Of a stretch of 64,000 nt of DNA, positions 1 to 9,376 are shown in pieces. Below the pieces are notes generated by a model, which had not been told where the DNA came from, searched no databases, and saw only the letters and a program-made list of their open reading frames with translations. Both the position numbers and the translations under genes were made by a program. Every line of letters begins with the position of its first letter. Positions within the stretch are counted from its first letter, which is position 1. Source of the DNA: Runella slithyformis DSM 19594 (GTDB taxonomy: Bacteria; Bacteroidota; Bacteroidia; Cytophagales; Spirosomataceae); assembly GCF_000218895.1 (NCBI RefSeq), contig NC_015703.1:3671001-3735000 (forward strand), in the 5' to 3' direction.

Positions 1-976
1 CGGTCACGGTGGGAAGTTCGTAATCGGTCCCTTCAAAGCCAATGACCCCAAAAGGGGATACCACCACGGCGGTACCGGCCCCAAAGGCAGCTTCTAAGCG
101 ACCTTCTTTCAGCGCATCAATGACTTCTTTGACCGACACCTTACGTTCCTCTACCGGAATATTCCAGTGATGCGCAATGTCCACGATGCTGTTGCGGGTT
201 ACCCCGTTCAGAATGGTATCAGAAGTGGCCGGAGTGACGAGCTTACCGTCGATGACAAACATGACGTTCATCGTACCGGATTCTTCCACAAAGGCGTGAT
301 CGCGGGCGTCGGTCCAGATGATCTGGTCGTAGCCCTGTTGTTGAGCCAAACGGGCGGGATACAATGACCCGCCGTAGTTGCCGGCGCATTTGGCGGCACC
401 TACGCCCCCTTCGGCGGCGCGGATATAGTGTTGTTCTACTTTGACACGGGGAGGTTTGGAATAGTATTTACCCACCGGACCGGTAAAAATGATGAATTTA
501 TAGGTATCTGACGGTTTTACCCCGATGTACGCATCGGTGGAGAACATGTACGGACGAATATACAAAGAGGAATCGGGCGCGGTCGGAATCCAGGCGGCAT
601 CGGTACGCAGTAATTCGGTGAGTCCACCCATGAAAATTTCTTCGGGCACTTCCGGCATGCACATACGCGCGGCTGATTTGTTAAAACGCGCCCAGTTGTC
701 CAACGGACGGAACATCAGCGGCTCGCCGGCTTCGTTCTTGTAGGCTTTCATTCCTTCAAAGATCGCCTGACCGTAGTGGAGAGCGGCAGTTGCGGGACTG
801 AGGCTTAGGTTGGCATAGGGAGCAATTTGAAGGTTGGTCCACTCGCCGTTGATATAGTCGGCGACAAACATGTGGTCTGAATAATGGCGACCAAATACCA
901 AATTGTCGAAATCTACTTCATGGATACGCGAAGCTTCTACGCGTTGGATTTCCATGGCCAAGGTGTCCGTTGTCAT
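1..976 (-). CDS. ilvE: Branched-chain amino acid aminotransferase, 3'-truncated by the window edge
   Basis: PLP fold-type IV aminotransferase that interconverts Leu/Ile/Val and their 2-keto acids in the cytoplasm. The reverse strand opens with ATG at 976 (MTTDTLAMEIQ) and stays open to base 1, giving 325 codons without a stop; the C-terminus lies outside the window. Visible family signatures are 'LHYGQAIFEGMKAY' near residue 66, the PLP-lysine region 'GAAKCAGNYGGSL' and 'EESGTMNVMFV'. It is transcribed away from the repeat cluster at 1158-1328. The family assignment is firm; direction (biosynthesis or degradation) cannot be told from sequence. Confidence 0.95.
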   Translation of the reverse strand, partial: MTTDTLAMEIQRVEASRIHEVDFDNLVFGRHYSDHMFVADYINGEWTNLQIAPYANLSLSPATAALHYGQAIFEGMKAYKNEAGEPLMFRPLDNWARFNKSAARMCMPEVPEEIFMGGLTELLRTDAAWIPTAPDSSLYIRPYMFSTDAYIGVKPSDTYKFIIFTGPVGKYYSKPPRVKVEQHYIRAAEGGVGAAKCAGNYGGSLYPARLAQQQGYDQIIWTDARDHAFVEESGTMNVMFVIDGKLVTPATSDTILNGVTRNSIVDIAHHWNIPVEERKVSVKEVIDALKEGRLEAAFGAGTAVVVSPFGVIGFEGTDYELPTVT

Positions 977-1157
977 TGTGTTGGTGGTTTTTACTGTATG
1001 TAAGCGGTTTATAGATCTGATTTTTATGAATCAACTGTTTTAGTACTGCCTTTATTGGGATGAATACTGAAATTAGTTGTCAATGCAAATATTTTTAAAA
1101 TTCCCCGGAAAGACAAGAAAATATCGGTTTAGTTATCAAAAAAAACGTCTTGAATCC

Positions 1158-1328
1158 GTAGGGGCAGGCCTTGCGTCTGCCCTATTCAACATTTCCGGGC
1201 AGACGCAAGGCCTGGCCCTATTCAACATTTCCGGGCAGACGCAAGGCCTGCCCTATTCAACATTTCCGGGCAGACGCAAGGCCTGGCCCTATTCAACATT
1301 TCCGGGCAGACGCAAGGCCTGCCCCTAC
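1158..1328. repeat. Palindromic repeat element with internal 35/36-bp tandem array
   Basis: Two perfectly complementary 25-bp arms bound the element: 1158-1182 (begins GTAGGGGCAGG, ends GCGTCTGCCC) and 1304-1328. Between them a unit starting 'tattcaacatttcc', followed by a copy of the right arm, is repeated four times with starts at 1183, 1219, 1254 and 1290 (period 35 or 36). The same arms bound elements at 38405-38493 and 49876-50307. The right arm supplies the stop codon of the adenosyltransferase gene (TAG, 1325-1327). The strong stem could also end transcription. Confidence 0.9.
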
Positions 1329-1879
1329 GATGATTTGCGACCGGCCCATTTAATTTCTTCTACCCCCAATTCCTGTGCCATTTTTCGCGAAAGCACAAAT
1401 AAATAATCAGAAAGGCGATTGAGGTACCGGATCACTTCCGTTTCGACGGGTTCGGATTCATTAAGCGCAATGACCAAACGCTCCGCCCGACGGCATACCG
1501 TACGGGCTACGTGTCCAAACGAAACCGACGGATGCCCGCCCGGCAGTATGAATGAGCGCATGGGTTCCAGTACCTCATTCATTTCATCCATGGCAAGTTC
1601 CAATGCCGTAATGTCTTCTTCATGCAGGTCAGGGATGAAATGTTTCTTGTTATCCGGTTCAGAGGCCAAAATAGAGCCAATGGTAAACAGACGATCCTGA
1701 ATGTATTTCAGAAACTCACGACGAACTTCGTTGACGGGCTGGTCCCGTACCAGACCAATGTACGAATTGAGTTCATCGACGGTCCCGTAGGTATCAATGC
1801 GCAGATCAGCCTTACTGACCCGTGTTCCTCCCACGAGAGAAGTGGTGCCTTTATCACCCGTTTTAGTATAGATTTTCAT
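1325..1879 (-). CDS. Cob(I)alamin adenosyltransferase, PduO type
   Basis: Transfers the adenosyl group of ATP to cob(I)alamin, making adenosylcobalamin. The 184-residue protein is normal length for the PduO-type family. It begins 'MKIYTKTGDKGTTSLVGG', the family's N-terminal ATP-binding segment, and holds the later conserved stretches 'YGTVDELNSYIGL', 'FILPGGHP' and 'ARTVCRRAER'. ATG at 1879 starts exactly at the family N-terminus. The gene stands alone, with no cobalamin synthesis genes nearby, so it probably works in salvage. Its last codons run into the palindromic repeat, which provides the TAG stop. Confidence 0.93.
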   Translation of the reverse strand: MKIYTKTGDKGTTSLVGGTRVSKADLRIDTYGTVDELNSYIGLVRDQPVNEVRREFLKYIQDRLFTIGSILASEPDNKKHFIPDLHEEDITALELAMDEMNEVLEPMRSFILPGGHPSVSFGHVARTVCRRAERLVIALNESEPVETEVIRYLNRLSDYLFVLSRKMAQELGVEEIKWAGRKSS

Positions 1880-2120
1880 GTAGTTGTGGTACGGAGGCTC
1901 AACACTCGTCGGCCATGCCGTAAATTAGTTCAATGTATCTGTCAGTTTTTGTTCCAACAAACTAATCCTTAAAACGGTTTAAAATCTATGCTTTTCGTGT
2001 AACTTGAACGATGAAATAAGAGTGATTTTATCAGGGAAGGATAATTCAAAAATCAGATTCAAAAATTCGTCATTCGTCCAAAGCCGCTTACAGCGCAATA
2101 AAAGCAAAAAGACTTCAACA

Positions 2121-2543
2121 ATGGAAACTGCCTTTCAAATAGCCAATGCCCTCGTATTGCCTCAATGGCTTCTGATGATCGTTGCCCCGCGTTGGGGTGT
2201 AACGCAATGGCTGGTACGCTCGTACCTGATTCCCGTTTTATTGGCGTGTCTGTACGCGTATTTTATTTTCAGCGGCGGGCCGTTGGATTTCAATGACTTC
2301 AGTACGTTTGAGGGGGTGAAAAGCCTGTTTTCAAAAGGAGGTGATGGCGCGGTACTGGCAGGTTGGATTCACTATTTAGCCTTTGATTTGGTGGCGGGAA
2401 TCTTTGTTCTGAAAGATTCGCAGGAAAAAAATATTGGGCACGGATGGATCGTGCTTCCTCTTTTTTTCTGCTTTATGCTGGGGCCGATTGGATTGCTGGC
2501 TTATTGGATTATTCGGGCGATGAAGACGCGGCAGGTAAGTTGA
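2121..2543 (+). CDS. ABA4-like (DUF4281) membrane protein
   Basis: About 140 residues with four hydrophobic segments, one beginning 'ALVLPQWLLMIVAPRW' and the last near 'WIVLPLFFCFMLGPIGLL'. The 'P.W.LM...P' opening and 'GPIGLLAYWIIR' ending match the ABA4-like family, named after a plant protein needed for neoxanthin synthesis; the bacterial role is not established. The reading frame is open from 2004, but the upstream 39 residues are charged and unlike the family, so ATG at 2121 is preferred. Its 3' end overlaps the convergent Uma2 gene by 35 bp. Confidence 0.75.
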   Translation: METAFQIANALVLPQWLLMIVAPRWGVTQWLVRSYLIPVLLACLYAYFIFSGGPLDFNDFSTFEGVKSLFSKGGDGAVLAGWIHYLAFDLVAGIFVLKDSQEKNIGHGWIVLPLFFCFMLGPIGLLAYWIIRAMKTRQVS

Positions 2544-3090
2544 TTTTTTTGTAAACTACTGATATGGGTAATTTTACGTTTAGTGCCGGCAAGTCAATGG
2601 TTTCTTTCAAATCACTGTAGAAATCTACGTACCAACGTTTTCCTTCACGGTTGAAAACTTCCACCAAACATTCTTCCTGTTCGATGATTAAATAATATTG
2701 TAACGTTGGGATTTGCGTGTATTCAGCCAATTTGGTCACATGATCTGTGTTAATACTGCTTTCCGACAATACCTCAACAATAAAAATCGGTTCGGTTGCG
2801 TATTTTTTTTGATTACCGCTTTCGTGAAAAATGAAAAAATCAGGAATTCTAAACGCTTTTCCTCCTTTTACTTGCAGCTTTACGGCATTTTGAACAAAAA
2901 TAAAAGGTTGGTCTTCCAAAAGACCACGCAGATAAAAATGAATATTACCCGCAATTTGATTGGCAGATACTGATTCTCCCGACATTTCAATAATTTCTCC
3001 GTTTACGTACTCAAAACGTCCTGCATTTCGCTCACAAAAAGCAAAGTATTCTTCGACGGTATATGTTTTTTCGGCTATTGTTTCCATCAC
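2509..3090 (-). CDS. Uma2-family (DUF820) PD-(D/E)XK nuclease-like protein
   Basis: 193 residues. Family hallmarks are the N-terminal 'YTVEEYFAFCERN..RFEYVNGEIIEMSG', a middle 'RIPDFFIFHESG' (PD motif) and 'PIFIVEVLSESS' (E.K-like core strand), then 'YTQIPTLQYYLIIEQEE'. This is the restriction-endonuclease-like fold of Uma2 proteins, which occur in many copies in cyanobacteria and Bacteroidota and whose role is unknown. Two further paralogues lie in this window (16665-17231 and 58101-58733). Start is ATG at 3090, or at 3087 one codon later. It is tail-to-tail with the ABA4-like gene, overlapping it by 35 bp. Confidence 0.85.
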   Translation of the reverse strand: MMETIAEKTYTVEEYFAFCERNAGRFEYVNGEIIEMSGESVSANQIAGNIHFYLRGLLEDQPFIFVQNAVKLQVKGGKAFRIPDFFIFHESGNQKKYATEPIFIVEVLSESSINTDHVTKLAEYTQIPTLQYYLIIEQEECLVEVFNREGKRWYVDFYSDLKETIDLPALNVKLPISVVYKKINLPAASSSPE

Positions 3091-3205
3091 AACTTACTTC
3101 GTTTCTTCAAAAATACGGGTTCTTCTTTAGACGAGCAACTATTAGATTTTTCCCCTTTTAACCTTATTATACTAAAATCGAAACAGAAAATTTTAACGAA
3201 AGATA

Positions 3206-4921
3206 ATGGAAAACGAACTCCGCAGCCAGGACTGGTTTGGCAAAGAAGGTAAAGACGGTTTTATTTACCGCAGTTGGATGAAAAACCAAGGCCACGCGCC
3301 GCATCAATTCAAGGGGAAACCCGTCATCGGTATTTGTAATACATGGTCTGAAGTAACCCCCTGCAATGCCCACTTTCGGGATCTGGCACAAAGCGTTAAA
3401 AATGGAGTGTATGAAGCGGGAGGATTTCCCCTGGAGTTTCCGGTGATGTCGCTCGGAGAAACACTCATTCGGCCTACGGCCATGTTGTACCGCAACCTCG
3501 CCAGTATGAGCGTAGAAGAAAGCATCCGTGCCAACCCCTTTGATGCTATCGTGTTGCTGACCGGTTGTGATAAAACCACTCCTTCGCTCATTATGGGGGC
3601 GGCGAGTGTGGATTTACCCACCATAGTATTGCCCGGCGGCCCCATGCTGGCGGGACGTTTTCAGGGAAAAGCCATCGGTTCGGGTACAGACGTATGGCGT
3701 TTTGCCGATGACCTGAAAACGGGTAAAATGACGCCTGAAGAATTTGAAGAAGCCGAGAGCTGTATGAGCCGCAGTATCGGCCACTGCTCCACCATGGGAA
3801 CGGCCTCTACCATGGCCACCATGGCGGAAGCGTTGGGATTGACCCTGCCGGGATTATCGGCCATTCCTGCGGCTGATTCGCGTAAAAAAATGAACGCCCA
3901 CATGACGGGAATGCGCATTGTGGAGATGGTTAAAGAAAACCTGACGCTTTCTAAAATATTGACCAGAGAGGCGTTTGAAAATGCCATTATGCTTAATGCA
4001 GGCGTAGGAGGCTCTACCAACTTTGTACTGCACATGCTGGCCATTGCGGGTCGGATAGGTGTGGACCTGACGCTGGATGATTTTGATCGGGTAGGGTCTC
4101 GGATGCCGTTCCTGTTGAACGTAATGCCTTCCGGTAAGTACCTCATGGAAGATTATTTCTACGCCGGAGGGTTGCAGGTGGTCATCAATGAAATGAAGGA
4201 ACATCTGCACAAAAATGTCATTACGGTAAATGGAAAATCATTGATTGATAATTCACTAAATGCTAAAAACTGGAATCCTGACGTGATCGCCTCCGGAGAG
4301 TCACCCATTTTGGAGGAAGGCGGTATTGCGGTCATTAAAGGAAACCTGTGCGAAAACGGTGCGGTTATCAAACCGTCGGCCGCTTCGGCGCACTTAATGA
4401 AGCATAAAGGAAGAGCTGTGGTGTTTGAGACCATCGAAGATTATCATGCCCGGATCGAAGATCCCGAGCTGGATATTGACGAAACCTGTGTGATGGTGCT
4501 CAAAAATGTAGGACCTAAGGGGTACCCCGGAATGCCGGAAGTGGGAAATATGGCATTGCCCAAAAAACTGCTGGAAAAAGGCGTTACCGACATGGTACGC
4601 ATCTCCGACGCCCGCATGAGCGGCACGGCTTACGGAACGGTTTTGCTGCATGCCTCTCCGGAAAGTGCCATTGGCGGAAATCTGGCATTGGTGGAAAACG
4701 GTGATCTGATCGAGATCGATATTCACGAACGCTATATTCACTGGCACGTTTCCGATGAAGAGATTGCCCGCCGTCGCGCGGCTTGGACGCCGATTGATCT
4801 GGGCTATAACCGGGGACATAATAAACTTTACATTGAGCACGTCACTCAATCCCACGAAGGCTGTGATTTTGACTTTTTGATCGGTAGCTCAGGACATAAA
4901 GTTAACAGGGAGTCTCACTAA
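3206..4921 (+). CDS. IlvD/Edd-family dehydratase (sugar-acid dehydratase likely, dihydroxy-acid dehydratase possible)
   Basis: 571-residue iron-sulfur dehydratase. Likely cluster ligands are Cys53 ('VTPCNAH'), Cys121 ('TGCDKTTP') and Cys194 ('IGHCSTMGTAST'). The family members are true IlvD (valine/isoleucine synthesis), Edd (6-phosphogluconate) and the sugar-acid dehydratases for arabinonate or xylonate. The short N-terminus and the stretch 'MGTASTMATMAEALGL...PAADSRKK' look more like the sugar-acid group than biosynthetic IlvD, and no ilvB/ilvC genes adjoin it. The substrate is an inference. A strong bidirectional terminator follows directly. Confidence 0.85.
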   Translation: MENELRSQDWFGKEGKDGFIYRSWMKNQGHAPHQFKGKPVIGICNTWSEVTPCNAHFRDLAQSVKNGVYEAGGFPLEFPVMSLGETLIRPTAMLYRNLASMSVEESIRANPFDAIVLLTGCDKTTPSLIMGAASVDLPTIVLPGGPMLAGRFQGKAIGSGTDVWRFADDLKTGKMTPEEFEEAESCMSRSIGHCSTMGTASTMATMAEALGLTLPGLSAIPAADSRKKMNAHMTGMRIVEMVKENLTLSKILTREAFENAIMLNAGVGGSTNFVLHMLAIAGRIGVDLTLDDFDRVGSRMPFLLNVMPSGKYLMEDYFYAGGLQVVINEMKEHLHKNVITVNGKSLIDNSLNAKNWNPDVIASGESPILEEGGIAVIKGNLCENGAVIKPSAASAHLMKHKGRAVVFETIEDYHARIEDPELDIDETCVMVLKNVGPKGYPGMPEVGNMALPKKLLEKGVTDMVRISDARMSGTAYGTVLLHASPESAIGGNLALVENGDLIEIDIHERYIHWHVSDEEIARRRAAWTPIDLGYNRGHNKLYIEHVTQSHEGCDFDFLIGSSGHKVNRESH

Positions 4922-4932
4922 ATAGAAAGCTT

Positions 4933-5005
4933 AAACAAAGGCGTCCGACGGGCTGGGCCGGTACGCCGATGCGGCCCCCGTTCAAACCGTCGGACGCCTT
5001 TGTTT
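4933..5005. terminator. Bidirectional terminator with perfect 19-bp stem
   Basis: Arms 4933-4951 (aaacaaaggcgtccgacgg) and 4987-5005 are perfectly complementary, with A-rich and T-rich outer ends so it can work on both strands. The 35-nt loop holds a second short stem (gggccg/cggccc). It lies between the convergent dehydratase and ppx genes, and its right arm overlaps the ppx stop codon by two bases. Confidence 0.9.
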
Positions 5006-5936
5006 ATTCCTCCCCAACCACCCACTCCATTATTCCTTCTTTAAGGGCGTAGGTCGAGCTGCGAATTTGTGGGATGTTCAGGCTTCTCAGTACGTGATCG
5101 ATCAGCACAACACCCGGTACGATCATGTCGACGCGCAATTCGATCATTCCCGGAATCTTCATGCGTTCATCATGATTTTGGGTGGTCAGGAGATGATATG
5201 CGCGGTAGAATTCCGCCGTAGAGATTTCAAAATGGGTTTGGGCAGGGTCGGGCAAATGACCATAGCGATGCATGAAATCCATATCCACCAGTGTATCAAA
5301 CGAGCCCGAGGAACCCACTAATACCTGTGGAGCGTATTGATGTGCGGCATTGACGAGCGGTAAAAGCTGCTCCTGAAAAAAAGTATGCATCCGCTGAATG
5401 GCCGAGGGAGAAATGGGGTCGGTCAGGACAAATTGCTCCAGCAAACGTTGACCGCCTATTTCAAAACTGTGCTTCCAAAAGATGCGTGAAGCATTGCAAA
5501 TGATAAACTCTACGCTGCCTCCGCCGATGTCCATGATGACTGACATTTGTGGGCCCAAATCAATGCCTTGGCGTACTCCCCGGTAGATCAGCTCCGCCTC
5601 TCGATCGCCCGAAATGACTTCGATGGTGATTTGGGTTTCTTTTTTGACCGTTGTGCAAAAATCGGCCTCATTTTTTGCATTTCGAATGGCGCTGGTACCG
5701 ATGGCTTTGGTTTGGGCAGGCTCTACACCGAATTCATTTATTTTCTGACGAAACTGCTTTAATACATTAACGGCTCTTTGAATGGCTTCTTCGGTGATAA
5801 TGCCTTGATTGATACCTGCTTTGCCGATTTTAGCAGGGGTTTGGGCCTTAAAAACAGGCTGAACTCCTTCCGACGTTTTTTCAACGATCAGTAGATGGAA
5901 TGTATTGGTCCCAAGGTCAATAATGGCGTACTTCAT
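5004..5936 (-). CDS. Ppx/GppA-family exopolyphosphatase
   Basis: 310 residues with an ASKHA/actin-like ATPase fold. It opens 'MKYAIIDLGTNTFHLLI', the first phosphate loop, followed by 'AIGTSAIRNAKN', 'ISGDREAELIYRGV' and 'VIMDIGGGSVEFIICN', all conserved in exopolyphosphatase/pppGpp phosphohydrolases. At this length it is the short single-unit form common in Bacteroidota, lacking the C-terminal HD domain of E. coli Ppx. It probably hydrolyses polyphosphate or pppGpp in the cytoplasm; which substrate cannot be settled from sequence. It is divergent from rpsU. Confidence 0.9.
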   Translation of the reverse strand: MKYAIIDLGTNTFHLLIVEKTSEGVQPVFKAQTPAKIGKAGINQGIITEEAIQRAVNVLKQFRQKINEFGVEPAQTKAIGTSAIRNAKNEADFCTTVKKETQITIEVISGDREAELIYRGVRQGIDLGPQMSVIMDIGGGSVEFIICNASRIFWKHSFEIGGQRLLEQFVLTDPISPSAIQRMHTFFQEQLLPLVNAAHQYAPQVLVGSSGSFDTLVDMDFMHRYGHLPDPAQTHFEISTAEFYRAYHLLTTQNHDERMKIPGMIELRVDMIVPGVVLIDHVLRSLNIPQIRSSTYALKEGIMEWVVGEE

Positions 5937-5997
5937 GCGATGAAAGGGGATAAATAGACGGTATGTGTAAATAACTTAAACAAAAACACAAATAAAG

Positions 5998-6028
5998 TTG
6001 ATTTTTTAAAAGCAGACTTTTATTTTTG
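5998..6028 (+). promoter_or_regulatory. Bacteroidota-type promoter for rpsU
   Basis: TTG at 5998-6000 and TATTTTTG at 6021-6028 are separated by 20 nt, matching the Bacteroidota -33/-7 consensus (TTG, 19-21 nt, TAnnTTTG). They lie 37 nt upstream of the rpsU start. Confidence 0.65.
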
Positions 6029-6064
6029 CAGTCCGTTTCAAAAAAGATATAAACATAAACACAT

Positions 6065-6259
6065 ATGCTCCTCGTACAAATCAAAGAAAACGAATCAATT
6101 GACAAGGCATTAAAACGTTTCAAGAAGAAATTTGAAAAGACCGGAGTTTTGAAAGAATTGCGTTCACGCTCTGCTTTCGAGAAAAAATCCGTAAAACGTC
6201 GCCAACAAGTGATTCATGCCTCTTACGTGCAAAAAATGCGCGAAGGCGAAGAATTATAA
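6065..6259 (+). CDS. rpsU: 30S ribosomal protein S21
   Basis: 64-residue, strongly basic small-subunit protein. The sequence '[22 protein letters not shown]' followed by the 'KKSVKRRQQ' tail region is typical of S21, and its length is normal for the family. Single-gene unit with its own promoter upstream and a Rho-independent terminator directly after. Confidence 0.97.
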   Translation: MLLVQIKENESIDKALKRFKKKFEKTGVLKELRSRSAFEKKSVKRRQQVIHASYVQKMREGEEL

Positions 6260-6287
6260 GCGATTCTCAGCACAAGATATATATAGC

Positions 6288-6318
6288 AAGGCACTGTGAT
6301 CCGTCACAGTGCCTTTTT
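6288..6318 (+). terminator. Rho-independent terminator after rpsU
   Basis: Arms aaggcactgtga (6288-6299) and tcacagtgcctt (6304-6315) form a perfect 12-bp stem with a 4-nt loop, followed by T residues. It also faces the end of the convergent YciI gene. Confidence 0.9.
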
Positions 6319-6324
6319 CCGCTT

Positions 6325-6612
6325 CTAGATGTTTGCCATTTTAAAGGGCTTTACATCAATTTTATCCCATACATTGCCGGTCACGTACGGGTCATTCTCA
6401 AGCCAATGGTGCAATTGGGCTTCTTCTTCAAAATCGACCAGCATCATTGATCCGATCATCTTACCGTCAAGGTCCAGTAATGCGCCTCCCAAAACAAAAT
6501 TTCCGTTGGATTTCAAGAGTTTAGCGCCGGCTATGTGACGTTCTCTAACCGCCATTCGACGGTGGTGGGCCTGTTCGTCCGTAAAGTCGTAAGCATGAAT
6601 TACGTAAAGCAT
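6325..6612 (-). CDS. YciI-like (YCII-related) protein
   Basis: 95-residue ferredoxin-like-fold protein. It begins 'MLYVIHAYD', continues 'RRMAVRERHIAGAKLLKSNGNFVLGGALLD' and ends 'WLENDPYVTGNVWDKIDVKPFK', the standard YciI layout with its conserved His (ERH) and the DPY segment. The family has been linked to stress and small-molecule chemistry but the role here is unknown. Convergent with rpsU, separated by the shared terminator. Confidence 0.88.
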   Translation of the reverse strand: MLYVIHAYDFTDEQAHHRRMAVRERHIAGAKLLKSNGNFVLGGALLDLDGKMIGSMMLVDFEEEAQLHHWLENDPYVTGNVWDKIDVKPFKMANI

Positions 6613-6744
6613 AAGAAGGGTAAGAAATGTGTTATAAAGTGTCGGTTAGGTAAGCAAATAAAAAAGGATTAGAAAATCAGGGAGAACATCTGTTCTTGAT
6701 CCTTAATCTCTAACCCTTTCAATAATGGTACTGAAACGCTTAAT

Positions 6745-8751
6745 TTATTTTACCTCAGTTTCGCTGGTCGCTTCTTCTTGGTTTTCTTCTTTGATCAAAT
6801 CGTTGCTGTTTTCAGTATTCATGTATGCCTGATAGACAGTTTCCCGTTCAAAAGGTCGTTTCCCGATCAAACGTTCCAAGTCACTTTGGAACAGAATTTC
6901 TTTTTCCAACAATTCTTTGGCGATCACTTCCAATGCTTCGCGGTGCTCAGAAAGCAGGGCATGACAGCGATCATACGCCTGAGCAATGATTTTACGCATT
7001 TCTTCATCGATCATGCGAGCGGTTTCTTCCGAATACGGCTTGTTAAACGAATACTCCGACTGCTTGGAATCGTAGTAAGACATGTTGCCGATTTTGTCGT
7101 TCAGACCGTAGACTGTCACCATGCTGTGCGCCAATTTCGTTACCCGCTCCAAGTCGCTGAGTGCGCCGGTAGAAACTTTACCGAAAACGACATCTTCGGC
7201 CGCCCGGCCTCCCAACGTCATGCACATTTCATCCATGAGTTGCTCGGTACGGTAGAGATACTGCTCACGCGGCAGGTACTGGGCGTATCCTAAGGCGGCT
7301 ACACCGCGAGGTACGATCGTGACTTTCACCAAGGGATCTGCATGCTCCAGGAACCATCCTGCTACTGCGTGACCTGCTTCATGATAGGCAACGATTTTCT
7401 TTTCATCGGGTGAAATAAGTTTGTTCTTTTTCTCCAAACCACCGATTACCCGGTCCATGGCATCCTGAAAATCCTGCATGGTTACCTCTTCCCGGTCACG
7501 GCGGGCGGCGATCAGTGCCGCTTCGTTACAGACGTTGGCAATTTCAGCCCCCGCAAAACCGGGCGTTTGTGCGGCCAGTTTTTTAGGATCTACGTCGGGA
7601 GAAAGCTTAATGGGCTTTAAGTGTACTTTGAAAATAGCCTCACGTCCGATGATATCCGGTTTGTCGACCGAGATCTGACGGTCAAAGCGACCGGGACGCA
7701 ACAGCGCAGGGTCCAATACATCCGGACGGTTGGTCGCAGCCATGATGATAATGCCTGAATCGGTTGCAAAACCGTCCATTTCTACCAGCAGGGAGTTCAG
7801 GGTATTTTCGCGCTCGTCGTTGGCACCGGGCATAGCGCCCCGGCCCCGTGAACGACCTACGGCATCGATCTCATCAATAAAGATGATACACGGTGCTTTT
7901 TCTTTGGCCTGCTTGAACAGATCACGTACCCGAGCGGCACCGACCCCCACAAACATTTCCACAAAGTCAGAGCCTGAAAGCGAGAAGAACGGTACACCGG
8001 CTTCACCGGCAACGGCTTTGGCAATCAGGGTTTTACCGGTTCCGGGAGGGCCTACCAAAAGCGCGCCTTTGGGTATCTTCGCGCCAAGCTTGGTAAACTT
8101 GCCGGGGCTTTTGAGGTAATCTACAATCTCTTTGATCTCTTCTTTGGCTTCTTCCAGGCCGGCCACATCACTGAACGTGATTTTGACTTTATTTTCGGCA
8201 TCAAAAAGGGTAGCACGTGAACGACCGATGTTGAAAATCTGACCGCCCGGCCCACCGCCGCCCGTCATTCGGCCCAGTAAAAAATACATGGCCAAAATCA
8301 TGATGATCAGGAAGCCCCAAGTACTCAGGAAGCCGGTCCAGTCACTTCTGCGATCAAAATCGTAGTCGATGGAATCGCTGTCGGGCTTGAGTTTTTGGAA
8401 ATCATCCAAAAATTTATCCGCCGAAGTAACCTCAAATTGAAACTGAGGGCCTGTATTTCCAAAATAGGGCTTATCAGCGAAAAGAGCGCGGTATTTCGGG
8501 TCCTCCATTGCTTTTGGAGTAAGCGTAACCTCTACAAATTCATTATTGACAATGACGATACTTTGCACTTCATGTGCCTGAACCATCTTCTCAAATTTCT
8601 TTTGGGTAATGGGCCTTACCGCAGTATTCTTACTGAAGAAGGTAATCCCCAAAATTGCTAACACCAATGCCGCAATAATCCACCCCTGATACCCGGAACG
8701 GCGTGGATTGCGGTTATTGGAGTTTAGCGGATTTCCATTGTTTTCGGACAT
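6745..8751 (-). CDS. ftsH: ATP-dependent zinc metalloprotease FtsH
   Basis: 668-residue membrane-anchored AAA+ protease that degrades misfolded membrane proteins and regulatory targets. Order of parts: transmembrane helix near 24-38, periplasmic domain, second helix near 143-159, Walker A 'GPPGTGKT' at 234-241, Walker B '[11 protein letters not shown]' near 289-299, and zinc site 'HEAGH' at 457-461. The acidic, Glu-rich C-terminal tail is typical of Bacteroidota. The order ftsH, rsfS, then divergent birA is common in this phylum. Confidence 0.98.
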   Translation of the reverse strand: MSENNGNPLNSNNRNPRRSGYQGWIIAALVLAILGITFFSKNTAVRPITQKKFEKMVQAHEVQSIVIVNNEFVEVTLTPKAMEDPKYRALFADKPYFGNTGPQFQFEVTSADKFLDDFQKLKPDSDSIDYDFDRRSDWTGFLSTWGFLIIMILAMYFLLGRMTGGGGPGGQIFNIGRSRATLFDAENKVKITFSDVAGLEEAKEEIKEIVDYLKSPGKFTKLGAKIPKGALLVGPPGTGKTLIAKAVAGEAGVPFFSLSGSDFVEMFVGVGAARVRDLFKQAKEKAPCIIFIDEIDAVGRSRGRGAMPGANDERENTLNSLLVEMDGFATDSGIIIMAATNRPDVLDPALLRPGRFDRQISVDKPDIIGREAIFKVHLKPIKLSPDVDPKKLAAQTPGFAGAEIANVCNEAALIAARRDREEVTMQDFQDAMDRVIGGLEKKNKLISPDEKKIVAYHEAGHAVAGWFLEHADPLVKVTIVPRGVAALGYAQYLPREQYLYRTEQLMDEMCMTLGGRAAEDVVFGKVSTGALSDLERVTKLAHSMVTVYGLNDKIGNMSYYDSKQSEYSFNKPYSEETARMIDEEMRKIIAQAYDRCHALLSEHREALEVIAKELLEKEILFQSDLERLIGKRPFERETVYQAYMNTENSNDLIKEENQEEATSETEVK

Positions 8752-8946
8752 AATAATTGAAACGTTAACGGTTAATGGTTAATAATTAATCGTTTGGCCA
8801 GTCAAAAACCAATGAACAATGGGTCGATGCTGCGGGGACGAAAAACAATTAACAAATGGTTGATTGAAAACAGGTATGGTCTACTTTACTAACGTTGAAT
8901 TTGTTGACGACATTAAGAAAACAAGAATTTCCTGTCTAATGTTCAG

Positions 8947-9330
8947 TTAAGCAAATTCCTCTTCAACATATGTAACTGTTGCATCTCCCCAGAGTTGCTC
9001 AAGTCCGTAAAATTCGCGGCGTTCTTTCTTGAAAACGTGAACAACAACATCCACATAATCAATCAAAATCCATTCTTTGGCTTCACGCCCCTCTCGCTGC
9101 CAGGGCAATGAATTGGTGATTTTTTGTACTTCATCCTCGACGGAGTCAGCGATAGCGTCTACTTGGGTGTCGGAGTTACCCGTACAAATAACAAAGAAGT
9201 CGGTTATGGAGTTTTTTATTTCGCGCAGGTCCATCACTACGATATCCACTGCTTTTTTTTCCTGCATTCCCTTTACAACCAGCCGGCACAGTTCCTCTGA
9301 AGATATAACGTTCGATTTGCGTTGTTTCAT
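8947..9330 (-). CDS. rsfS: Ribosomal silencing factor RsfS (Iojap/YbeB)
   Basis: 127 residues. It binds ribosomal protein L14 and blocks subunit joining when nutrients are low. Signatures are 'DIVVMDLREIKNSITDFFVICTGNSDTQVDAIADSVEDEV' and 'REAKEWILIDYVDVVVHVFKKERREFYGLEQLWGDA', both diagnostic. It lies upstream of ftsH on the same strand (195-bp gap) and divergent from birA (46-bp gap). Confidence 0.96.
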   Translation of the reverse strand: MKQRKSNVISSEELCRLVVKGMQEKKAVDIVVMDLREIKNSITDFFVICTGNSDTQVDAIADSVEDEVQKITNSLPWQREGREAKEWILIDYVDVVVHVFKKERREFYGLEQLWGDATVTYVEEEFA

Positions 9331-9376
9331 GCGTAAGTTTTAAATTGCATCATTTCAATTCTAAAATTAAAAAATT

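Noticed and set aside
1077-1406. Forward frame of 109 codons across the first repeat
   Set aside because: Composed mostly of translated 35/36-bp repeats; the reverse-strand adenosyltransferase explains its 3' part.
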